Assembly: GCA_030141605.1 (NCBI GenBank)
Contig: JAQGDQ010000014.1
Span: forward strand, 951,001-1,015,000
Origin: Tubiluchus corallicola
Taxonomy: Eukaryota; Priapulida; Priapulimorpha; Priapulimorphida; Tubiluchidae
DNA length: 64,000 bases
Reading direction: 5' to 3'
A program made the translations under genes and the position numbers. Positions 39,601 through 48,982 of the stretch are shown here, in pieces (positions within the stretch are counted from its first letter, which is position 1; each line of letters begins with the position of its first letter). The notes beneath the pieces were generated by a model. The model did no database searches. It was not told where the DNA came from and saw only the letters and a program-made list of their open reading frames with translations.

Positions 39601-42038
39601 AGCTCCTCTATTTGGAAATAACATACCAATTAGTCGAAAGGGCTTACTCTGTCCCTTACCTATATACGCTTTAGGATCTCGATCTATTAATATTAAGTAA
39701 ATTAACAATGACTTTTACAGCTTGTCTGTCGTGTTGCTGGTTTGTATTAAACAGTGATGGCTGGAAATTTTTGTTACTGAATTACCGGTATTAGTGAAGC
39801 TATGCATGTGACGTAAAGTGCGTTCTCCAATGATATCCTTTCAAATAAAAAGAAAGGAAATTTGATTGAAGCATTTTTAACATTAAACGAACAGCAACAT
39901 ACGAATAAAATAAGGAGTACTCTTTTGCTCCAAAATAATTCTAACTCAGTTTATTCGCATGTCATTTCCCGTGCAGCCAATTTCTGGTAAAGCAATTTAA
40001 AATCTTACCCGAAGTTCACAGCACGCACAAAAATACTGTAATAAAAAATCTGGAAATTCTGGCTTGAGTTTATGGTTTGTTTATAGTTTGTATGCAGACA
40101 GTTAGTGTAGATGCACGTACGACTGCAAGGGTTAATTTAAGAATTTATTATGCAGCTTGTTAGATAATACAGAAATCGTTGTGTGTAGGCAACGTGCTGC
40201 ACGTACCTTGCCTGAAAAGTTTTGCGTAAGCGTTGCATGTAACTGTCTCTGTAATCATATTGCTAAGCCGGTTTCACTGAATGGGTAAAAACTTATTACA
40301 GTAACAACGACGAAGGCACCCAGTTTTCTTCACTATTTTGTTTATTAACTTATCTTGACATGTTAAGAAATAATAGTCTGTTTGCATTAATTTTGTGTTC
40401 TTCAGAAATCAATTGTTACTGTTAAATTATGTTGTTACATAATTCAGGACGAGTTTTATGCAAAAGTTGTTTAAATTTGTATAGGTTGACGCAATTACTA
40501 GGTTGCAAACATTCCAGTACATAATCTTTTGTTCTCTGACTGGTAGTTCGTTTAAGTGCGATCTCTTGCTGTTGTATTTTAGCTTTACAAGTAATTTGTC
40601 CCACGTCAAAATAAAGATAATTTATTTTCGTAGCCATCACAAATACTTTCTGCAAGAAACAAATTCTGTGCAAGTTGTACGTAAACTGATGACAATATTA
40701 AGCATTTTAGATTACATATACAGCGTCATTATTATAGGAATAGTTTGACATTTACAATCCATTTCTTAGTTTCCTTCTGTGAACCTATAAAGCGACAGTT
40801 AGCCGCTTGCAAACGTACTTTCTCAATAGTTTTCATTTGATACATTACACGCAATACTTCAACTTTTTGGGTCGTAGCTTAAAATTTTATCTAAGTCGTA
40901 TTTTCTCATTAAACTTATCTACCCCACCGTCGATTACCAACAAGGAACGTACTTGTGAAACTTAAACAAAACTTTTCAGATAATTAGCCTCTTTGATTGT
41001 GAATAATTTCCTCAGGCGAACTAAAATCGGCCCCAATTTTGTAGAAACAAGTTGCCCGAGTTTGATCGTCAGCTTTTAATGTTTTCTGATTTAATTTCTG
41101 AGAAAAGGGATTGCAAAAGGAAAATAAAAATAAAATAAATAAACAATAAACTAAGTAAGCAATGGTGCTTTTGTATACATTGAAAACCAATTCTTTAATA
41201 TGTCGCTAAATAAATTGCATCCTTTGTAACTGAATCATTTCAAGTTAAGTATGCTAGTAAGTATGCTTTATAGACTTATTTTTGAAAACAGCTTCTCATA
41301 CTTAGTGGTAGCTGGTAAAGAACAAATCGACTTTTGGTTTCTGTAGGTCAAAGGTCAAAGAACGAAAACACTAAAAATGCTAAATCAAACGAAATCTGAA
41401 AAGTGTGCTCTCAAACATGCACGTTTTGATTACGTTTTTTTTTGTAATGATTGATGAAATTTTCTTTTGTACGGTTTAGTTGTGAAAGCCATTCCGTTCA
41501 GAGGCAAAGGCTAAAGAAATGTTACCCAGATAAAATCCGGAAAACCATGGAAGAACTTTATGGCAGCAAAGGTCTGAGTTCTAATGGAAAACAAAACTCA
41601 AGCTCGTTTCAAGGAATGAATCAAGCCCATGGGAACAATGACATCCGTTCCTCGAGTACTTCTCATACCAGCGTTGTCAGAAGCAACAGCTACAGCACAA
41701 ACACCGTTAATAACACTCGAAGCAACAGCTTCCATGGTAATCCATCAAACCAAGGTAGCATCTCTAATTCCCGCAGCAGTCACTGTAATTTGTCTAATTA
41801 TACAAGTTCAGGTAATGGTCAAGCCAACTGTTCCAGTCACAGGAACGCCGTACATGCCAATTGCTACCATAGAAGCAGCAGTCCGGAAGACAATGAAGAA
41901 ACAACCTTGGGCAACCATAACTGCGTTGCTGGTAGCAACGGGAAGCTGAGTTTTGCAGCACTGAAAGCCTCATACAGACGCACAATTAATGGCTATACTG
42001 CAATGAGTTATGATGACGAACATGATTGTTATCATTAG
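27531..42038 (+). CDS. GOPC: GOPC orthologue (Golgi-associated PDZ and coiled-coil protein), 5' incomplete
   Basis: Eight exons join in frame: 27531-27695, 28545-28720, 29171-29336, 30695-30790, 31625-31789, 35169-35257, 36562-36720 and 41480-42038. They encode 524 residues plus a stop. Residues ~1-165 are the coiled-coil/leucine-zipper region with the family hallmarks [15 protein letters not shown] and [20 protein letters not shown], which match vertebrate GOPC almost letter for letter. Residues ~184-271 are one PDZ domain with the carboxylate-binding loop GLGMSIT and the motifs [15 protein letters not shown] and [26 protein letters not shown] is a trans-Golgi scaffold that binds golgin/Rab effectors through its coiled coil and membrane-protein C termini through its PDZ domain. 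The vertebrate N-terminal segment, ending just before this first coiled-coil exon, was not found. The C-terminal tail (~residues 286-524) is Pro-rich and then Ser/Asn/His-rich, longer than and unlike the vertebrate tail. Identity is near certain; the last two exons rest on phase and acceptor quality rather than homology. Confidence 0.94.
28545..28720 (+). CDS. GOPC: GOPC exon b (coiled coil)
   Basis: The exon starts in phase 0 after TTTAAAG and ends two bases into an Arg codon at donor GTAGGT. It encodes a heptad-rich stretch followed by [15 protein letters not shown], a GOPC signature. The acceptor AG was chosen by phase with the previous exon; an alternative AG three bases downstream would remove one Glu. 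Confidence 0.94.
29171..29336 (+). CDS. GOPC: GOPC exon c (end of coiled coil)
   Basis: The first base completes the split Arg codon. The exon encodes [13 protein letters not shown], then [19 protein letters not shown] and RACRGR, ending PAPPGH at donor GTAAGT. The acceptor is TATATTTCAG. This is the most conserved block of the family outside the PDZ domain. Confidence 0.96.
30130..30645 (+). mobile_element. LINE 3'-end remnant in a GOPC intron
   Basis: LTAINLWNN near 30145 resembles the C-terminal WN motif of LINE proteins. After ~450 bp of AT-rich 3' UTR it ends AATAAAGATTTTGTC followed by a TATC-rich tail (30618-30645), a common LINE 3' terminus. Confidence 0.55.
30695..30790 (+). CDS. 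GOPC: GOPC exon d (start of PDZ domain)
   Basis: The exon has 32 codons in phase 0/0 (acceptor TTCTTTCAG, donor GTATGT). It carries a basic linker and then the first PDZ strand and carboxylate-binding loop ([17 protein letters not shown]). A hAT-like MITE begins only 27 bp after its donor. Confidence 0.93.
30818..31070. mobile_element. hAT-like MITE, copy 2, in a GOPC intron
   Basis: The 253-bp element starts CAGGGCTGGATAA and ends TTCAGCCCTG, giving ~10-bp near-perfect terminal inverted repeats. Flanking 8-mers ttatacag and ccatacag match at 6 of 8 positions, as expected of an old hAT target duplication. It has no transposase. Confidence 0.75.
31625..31789 (+). CDS. GOPC: GOPC exon e (PDZ core)
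   Basis: The exon has 55 codons in phase 0/0. It encodes [36 protein letters not shown], then [16 protein letters not shown]. The GLYIGDAIL segment and the helix with the His that contacts the ligand Ser/Thr position (KHAEAV) are typical of GOPC-type class I PDZ domains. Confidence 0.96.
32785..32840. repeat. Imperfect TA-rich palindromic repeat
   Basis: TATATAT blocks alternate with TATAGTC/GACTATA-like sequence in a GOPC intron. Confidence 0.75.
33701..33809. mobile_element. 109-bp MITE with GGGCC ends in a GOPC intron
   Basis: The ends GGGCCGGTTTCACAAAG and (reverse complement of the right end) GGGCCCAGTTTTACAAAG pair over ~43 bp, with TTAACGACG-like motifs inside each arm. The loop is only ~20 bp. 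No transposase is present. Confidence 0.75.
35169..35257 (+). CDS. GOPC: GOPC exon f (end of PDZ, acidic linker)
   Basis: The acceptor is ATTTTTCAG and the donor is GTCAGT. The exon encodes the last PDZ strand (QMKVVFVAP) followed by an acidic DEDTDDDDP stretch that matches the acidic linker of vertebrate GOPC. It ends two bases into an Arg codon. Confidence 0.88.
36562..36720 (+). CDS. GOPC: GOPC exon g (proline-rich linker)
   Basis: The exon begins with the base that completes the split Arg codon (acceptor CTAATTTCAG) and ends at donor GTAAGA, leaving two bases. It encodes [11 protein letters not shown], then a Pro-rich [10 protein letters not shown] and a Gly-rich segment. It is markedly more GC-rich than its surroundings and stays open only in the phase imposed by the neighbours. 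There is little family similarity, so the call rests on splice sites and phase. Confidence 0.78.
38730..38981. mobile_element. 252-bp foldback element carrying a hammerhead-like core
   Basis: Two ~105-120-bp inverted arms meet at a short loop around 38843-38853. The outer arms pair AATTGTAAG with CTTTTACAATT, and the inner arms pair TCAGGAGCTTTTG with CGAAAGCTCCTGA and GGACTTCATCAGCTGACATC with its complement. It interrupts the 44-bp minisatellite, which resumes immediately after. The arms resemble inverted terminal repeats of a retroelement, possibly Penelope-like, which is inference from the ribozyme-like motif. Confidence 0.78.
38874..38898 (+). ncRNA. Hammerhead-ribozyme-like catalytic core (partial)
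   Basis: CTGATGA (38874-38880), one extra A, stem II GTCC/GGAC around a GAGAG loop, then GAAA (38895-38898) reproduce the invariant hammerhead core. GATGTCAG, which could be stem I, precedes it. An extra A at this place is known in a viroid hammerhead. I see no properly placed cleavage site with stem III, so activity in cis is not supported. Confidence 0.5.
39166..41479. other. GOPC intron remainder
   Basis: It is unique-looking and AT-rich. No further exon compatible with the flanking phases was seen. Confidence 0.5.
41480..42038 (+). CDS. GOPC: GOPC terminal exon (Ser/Asn/His-rich tail)
   Basis: After an acceptor ending GGTTTAG, the first base completes a Ser codon. The exon then runs 186 codons to a TAG stop. 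It encodes a basic segment ([12 protein letters not shown]), EELYGSKG, and a long tail dominated by Ser, Asn and His with scattered Cys, ending DDEHDCYH. No vertebrate GOPC similarity is visible, but this is the longest open stretch nearby, it is in the right phase, and it is followed by AT-rich 3' UTR-like sequence. Confidence 0.75.
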
Positions 42039-43115
42039 AAACTCATCTGACACAAATAATAACTTAAGTCTAGCAAGTGGCAATGATTTTTAAAATCTAT
42101 GTCTTATTATTTAAATTAATTGAGAAAATGCTAGATTGTCAATAATACTTTTATCTGTTATATGTGTAATAACTCGAATTTGATAGTTTTAAGCGATATG
42201 TTACTGGTCAAATTATTTTGGAAAATACTATCTTCCCTGTTAAATTCTAATCTAATTTTACATGTAACAACTCGAGTTTGATCACTTTTGTTGGCAACAA
42301 ATTACAAAGCAATAGAACAGCTAAAGAGAAGATGATGATGAAAAGAAGCTAGGGCAGTTGTGAAATGTGATGAAACTGTAACGAGTTATGCAAACAAACT
42401 TACACTTCTTTTAACATCAAAGAGTAGGCAGATTTTGTAATTTTATGTATTTGGTTCTTGGAGACCTTGAGACCTGAAGTCTTAAGCTTTAATGACAGGT
42501 GGTAGAATCCAGCACGTCATAAATTTCAATGGCTCCATCTTGGCCCCTAACAGTGGGTGGAATAGACAGGACCAAAACATAAAATATGAGATAGAAATTT
42601 CCAGCTTCAGAGACAAAATAGCTGAAGGCAGTACGGCAGATGAAAGTGCCAAAAATCATTTCCCACTGGTCACCTACCCACGTACTAACCTTATTAGGTG
42701 CACTCTACATTCAAAGTCTAGCACATAGGTGACCACTCAGCTAATTTCTTCAACGTTCACCTTGAAACTTACTTATTTTAGGAATGTTTTTAAATACATG
42801 TGAAAATACTTAGTTGCCAATTAAATACATTGTATATAGGTTGTATATTATAGTATTTGGGTAGAAATACATTTTCTTTATTTTGCAAAAAAAAAGATTT
42901 ATGTATGTATACACATCATTTTCACATGTTTGGTCAACATTACATTTGGTTAGCAGTCCTGGTCATATTTTGTAAACTGTACTCAAGTCCTGTGAATGTA
43001 AAATGTATAGCATAAAGGCTGTTTGATTTGTAGCATGTTTTTGTTTTTGTTATTAAAGTAAGGCTTTCTATTTGTTAATGACAAAGGAACAATAAAGAAA
43101 GATATTACGTTCATG
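42039..43115 (+). other. Probable GOPC 3' UTR
   Basis: This is AT-rich non-coding sequence between the GOPC stop and the AATAAA at 43091. A short open stretch at 42492-42728 has no recognisable similarity. The end point is inferred from the poly(A) signal only. Confidence 0.5.
43091..43096 (+). promoter_or_regulatory. Candidate GOPC poly(A) signal
   Basis: A canonical AATAAA lies about 1.05 kb after the GOPC stop. It sits 24 bp from the opposing AATAAA that could serve COQ6. Confidence 0.5.
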
Positions 43116-43120
43116 AATGC

Positions 43121-43126
43121 TTTATT
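43121..43126 (-). promoter_or_regulatory. Candidate COQ6 poly(A) signal
   Basis: TTTATT on + is AATAAA on -, about 1.1 kb after the COQ6 stop. If both signals are used, the two transcripts overlap by a few bases to tens of bases. Confidence 0.45.
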
Positions 43127-44227
43127 TTACAATATAACATTGTGTCGTATCTATAATCTTGATTTCATCTTAATTTAGAGTTATCAAATACAATTTAACA
43201 CAAGTACAAATCTGTCACTAAAATTAAAATTATGCAAGCAAGCACAATAATTTTGTTCTAGCTTTTGATGCGTACTTTTGGAAGCATTACCTTCACTGAA
43301 AATTTTGCTGAGCAAGCAACTAAAAATCTTTGCCACAGGCTCTTATTTACCCTGCTTAACTAATGGGGAAAATTAGACTATTGTGTCATTGCCTTAATAA
43401 ATTTCAGCACTGTCTGACTTGTAATGATTGAGCAAAACCTTGGTAATACATGCTCTCACGTTGTCATCATTAAGCTCTTTGTGAATTGACATAATTAAAT
43501 TGCCTTACTATATAATGCGAAAAGGTAACAGTTTCATTCATAATTGATATCTCATTATCATCCCCATAAAGCACAGCAATATCTGTTATATTGCTAGTCA
43601 TAAAATTGGGATGATTATTGCATTGATTAATAGTGTTCTGAATGATAAGCAGAACCAGACACAATTAACACACACAAGCAGAACTAGGCACTTAAATTTT
43701 TTAACAAAATACGTAAGAGTAGCCAAAATAAGGTGGCCTGTTAAAAGCATGAACAACTCTTAGAAGTTCAGTTATGAGCATTAAGTTTAAATATAACTTT
43801 AGGCTTAAGTTTATACAAGCTTAACACCTTTCAGCAACCGAAATGGTGTTCGTCAAACCAGGCCATTTTGTAATGACCAGACCATTACATATAAACTATC
43901 AAAATTGTAATGGAAGTTTTAAAGCTACAAAGTGAAAATGTTGACTTTCCTTAATAAAAATTCCCAAATAATTTAAAATGACTTCTGTGTATTATGTACA
44001 ATGAGATTATTTTACTTTTATAAACAGCACGCTACAGGATTTACTTTCTGTCTTGCAAATGAACAAATCTTATTGTTATGTTTTCTGGAAGCTATTTTAG
44101 CCTGTAGCAAACAGCACACGCTTCATACTTTAAGATCCATAATCTTTGTGGATATTACTATGACATTTTCAAAATCATAGCTACTCAACATGATCACTAA
44201 TGATGCTGCAAATTTTCATGTGCTGCA

Positions 44228-44263
44228 TCACACTGCTCTTGAACCCTGAGATACTATCCAATC
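44228..44263 (-). CDS. COQ6: COQ6 terminal exon
   Basis: After acceptor TTGTTTCAG, the phase from exon 12 gives [11 protein letters not shown] and a TGA stop, similar in length to the human tail after SPLK. Reading through the exon 12 donor would instead stop after about 8 codons, so the spliced form is preferred but not proven. Confidence 0.7.
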   Translation of the reverse strand, partial: DWIVSQGSRAV

Positions 44264-47200
44264 CTGAAACAAAGGAATCAGACGGACTAAAAAAATAACA
44301 AATCATAACATACATTATGCAGCTGTAAAAAATTTCAAGCTTTGATCTTATTTGAGTAACAGCACAGTATAACATAAACGAAGTCAAAGTGATGTATGAT
44401 TTTAACCAATTGCCCAGGAACAACAGATGATAATATCATCTTATGATAATCACTTCTTTGACTAAAGAGAAATATTCTGTTTAGCAGTGATGAAATGGAA
44501 GGCTCAATGGAAATAAACGAAGACTTGAAAAAAATCTCAGTAAACTTAGCATCAAGGTGACATCTGTTTACCTTTCCTACACTTTTTCAAGTTTACAAAT
44601 GTTCATGATGTTAAATGTACCTTCTCAAACTTTGACAAAATACCTTACCTTTACAGGTTTCACAGCGTCAGTTACTTGAAGTCCTAAGCTGCGTAAAAGC
44701 ACTACAGGAGTAAGATCTGTACAGTATAATCTATTGAGCATATCTGTGACGGCCATAGATGGCGCAACGCGTATATGTCTCGATCGCTCATAGTCTTTTA
44801 AATGCGAAAGATCACCTGTGAAATAATATCCTCTTCAGAACAGAGTAGATTAAACCATAGGTCTTATTGCCTCATTAATTTCTGTTTTATTTCTACAAAC
44901 CTTGTCTTAAATATTGTCTAAATTTTATACAGTGGAAACTAACCAAACTCTGGTGTTAGTTAAAAACAGAAATAGCAAAAACATTGACAACTTTCTGAAA
45001 TAAGAATTCTTAGTTTGTGCAAGTTGCAAGTATTTGGTGTATAACAAACTTGTGTTCTTTTTTAAGCATTTGGAAAACAGCTCCAAATTTAGCAGCTAAT
45101 CAGCAATTTAAGACAGTACATTAAGGCACATTTTACGTTCGTTAAGGTACATTTGATGTTCCACAAAAAATGTTTCACATTAAATTTATGACGATGTATT
45201 ACCTCATACCTATATCACACCCATCATATTTTGCTGTGACAAGAGTGTCCCGCAAGCAAGCAACATCACCAAATCCCAGGTTAACTCCTTGGCCAGCAAG
45301 AGGGTGTACTCGGTGTGCAGCATCCCTTTCAATAAAAACATACATTTTTGACAGTAGGAAAAATGGAAACTGAACTAGTGATATCTCACTGTGACAAATG
45401 AGCATATTAAATAAACATATCAAATATATATATAAACAAAATATCTGCCAAAGTAAAGTACACATTACAGTTGTGTAATATGGATAAGAATCTGTCTTTC
45501 TATCAGTCAGAGGGTTTTTAAACCACATGCCACTTATCAACATAAAGCTTGGAAAAACTATTAATAAATGGTAAGCTGAGTAAAAGTGACAATTCCACAT
45601 TCATCAGGTAAAACTATGGGAAATTTGCTGCAAGCATAAACAGCAAATTAATAATTCTCGGAAAATTTCATTAAACTAAAAAAATAAAAATGAGCACTTT
45701 CACAAAGAGTAACCTTGCGACCTTAAAGGCAGGTTTAAGTCGACCTTGCGATGCAATGCAACTAACAGCAACTGGCTGCATACAGTACGTCGCTAGTTTC
45801 GAGTATATCCAGTCGACATAAACAAGCTTACGATGCAACTCAATGGATTGCATCTCAGTTCCAGCGAGTTGCTCATGTTCTAGTTCTACTCATGGCATAC
45901 AATATCCACTCTGTTTTAACTTTAGCATTGTTCAATGATGGTCGTGGCCTGGACACATAGTCTGGTCATTTGCATATGCTCAGTCGTTATTGACCTGAGC
46001 AGTGTGCAACTAGCGGGAACTCGTATCGTCTTAGTTGCTGGAAATCAGTCACAGAAGACCCGAGGGTGTCTATGGCAGTTTCCTGTCAGTTAAAACAAGT
46101 TGCATCACAAGGTCGACCCAAGCTCGGCCTAACTCTCCAACTGCAAAACATTTCTTCTTACCCTATAAGAGCAACTCTTGGAGCAACGTAATTGACAGCA
46201 TAGCCAAGACCAAGTGGAAACGCAGCCCGGCTATCTTCATCGATACCCACGATATGAGGTGGAAGCTGACGAAATGATGAACCACCTGTATTACGAATTC
46301 TTACTTTACCCTTGAAATAGTATGTGACAAGAAACCATTTAGATGTAATCATGTTCTTAAAGAGCACACATTATAGAGTATAATGCTTCTCTAAACATTT
46401 CATACTTAAAGCTAAAAAACTTAAAAGAATACTGCTATTAATAAAAATTTGCTACCGAAGGAAGAGGCATATGCATTCAAACATGGCTAAGTTACTTTTG
46501 CCAGTTTAATGCCTGAACTTAATCCTTGCCGCAACCATCTACACAAACATGCTGTGCTGTACAGTTTTGAATCACAGTTTGCAGAAAGTGAAGTTTTGTA
46601 GAAGAAACCCACAGAGTAAATTCAGTCATTAGTAAATAATTATAAAAATAATAATACTCGTGATGGGTTCTTAAGCGCTACTGTTTCACCATGAAGCACA
46701 AATTAGACAATAACAAGAACATATTTTTGAAACGCTTTCAGTTAGTGCCTTTATAATGCACAGCACTTAACGCAGGCAAACTCAAAAAATAATAACCACT
46801 CATATCAATTTAGGCGTACACATTTTCGAAACTGCTATTGTGGAAAAACGTTTAAAGTTTCCAAATATTTAGCAATTATTTTAAACTAGGCATGAGTAAA
46901 TAAAAACATTTAAATTTTAAGTGACGTTACCTGGTTTAACAAATGAAATGACATCATTCAACCGGCTCAATGCACTTCTTACCACCTCATCCTTGTGACT
47001 ATCATCCCACTTTAAGAAATAAATAAAAGTAAAAAGTTATTTTATACACTATCTCAACTTTGCACCAAACAGAGAAATGAGAAGTTTTTCACAATCATTG
47101 CAAAGCCTATCAGTTTCGGTAACATCCTTGGCTATAAATTATTTTTCTGCAGTGTCTAATGAAGAAAGGCTGATTAAAAATGTCTTTAGACTTAAGTAAA

Positions 47201-48934
47201 CATGTATTGCCAACTACCACTAATGAAAAATTTTGTTTTCTTTAAAGCTCTACTAATTAACTCCTGTAAACACTCTCAGTTCACAATGAGATAACTTAAC
47301 AAAATTGCATTTCACAACTGCTTAATTTTTACCACTGCAGGTTTCAAGTCAAACATGCTTTATGATATATTTGATACTTTTAAGTACAGAATGGCACCAT
47401 GCTTGTTCTGTTCGGATCTGTGTTCTCAAAGTAAATTCTTCAATATGAGACAAGAACACCCTATGATATTTTAGCTACATTTGGAATAGACAATTGAGGT
47501 ACATCTTCTCTCAGCAAGGTAAACAATTAAACCATATAACCAATTGGTTTGGTTTCTTGGCTGTCAGACACTCATTTACTAACCATTAACCAACCCTGTT
47601 GCTGTTTAATTATTGTAACAAATACCACTGTGGCCTCCTAAAAGCAATGTTGGTAAACATAATAATTATTACCATTGCTTTGCAACACATTCCATAATTT
47701 ATTACAGACAGGTATTTGAGAAACTCAATAACAAGATCAAAAAATAAACTCAATTTTAATGCATTTAGATGAATGTTTATAAATTAAACTTAAGATGATA
47801 TCCCCTCCTACACATAGTTTCTTGTATTTGCCCTTGTATTATGGAAACATAGATCAGCAGTTCAAATTTAATGTAGGGGAGTTCAACTCTCAGACAACTG
47901 GACACAAGTCTAGTTACATTGTAACAAAATTGTCACTACTCAACAACTTCAATTTTATTACTAATATATTACGTTCAAATGTTTTTCACAAACTAACTGG
48001 CAGGAATAATGGTACAGATGTGCAGAATAAAACAGTTCACTTAATGAGATAAACAATGATGACTTATGAGTTATCAAGATCATTAAATGGTGCATCTCTA
48101 GATATACTACATTTAACATCACTTGGGATTATACACATAATCATAACAGTTACAATAATTAGCCCAATAGACAATTAACTAAATGAGGTGCTGAAAAATT
48201 GTAAGTCAGTCAATATGGTTTGAGATTTCTGATGCCCACCTACCCATGCCCTCACCAAGGAAGACATTTATATACACTTACCAGGGCTGCATTTAGTGTG
48301 TCTACAAACTCTTCACTTGATTGATTAACAAGCTTTTTAGCAGTTTCAGGAGGCAGGGTCCACACTAGAGAACTGGAACTACCAGTTAACTGTAAAAACA
48401 GACTTATTTATACTGTGATCATAATCAGTGAAAACCTTCACAGTGTGCCAAATATGATGTATGATTCATAGCAGCAGTCTGAATTAGTAAATGTGTAAGC
48501 AACAAAAGTCACATGATAACTCATATACTTATTGCGCAACACTACAAGAAAAGACACATAACGTTCATTAACAAAGAAATCATAACTGTATGGTGTTGAG
48601 CAGGTTAATTACTGCTAGTAAACATAGTAAGAAATTACATACAGGCAATAATGCTATAGGACCAGATGGAAGAAACCTCTGCCAAGCCACATTATTTTCT
48701 GTTTCCTGTAACAAAATAATATCATTCTTAATGAAATGTCATTAAATACCATTCCAAAAAAAAATTCCCTAAGTTGGACTTCTAACTGAATAAAGTTGAA
48801 ACCAAAATGCAAAGAGAGATCTTGTGACATATCTTGTAACTTTTATTCTTCGAAAAATGATTTTTAGGGAATGTCAGACTATTTAAAGTGTATGTGATAA
48901 ATTAGCACAAACGTATTGCGCTGATCTTGCTATG

Positions 48935-48982
<48 letters not shown>

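Noticed and set aside
41629-41949. 106-residue alternative + frame inside the GOPC terminal exon
   Set aside because: It is out of phase with all upstream GOPC exons; a shadow of the Ser/Asn-rich coding frame.
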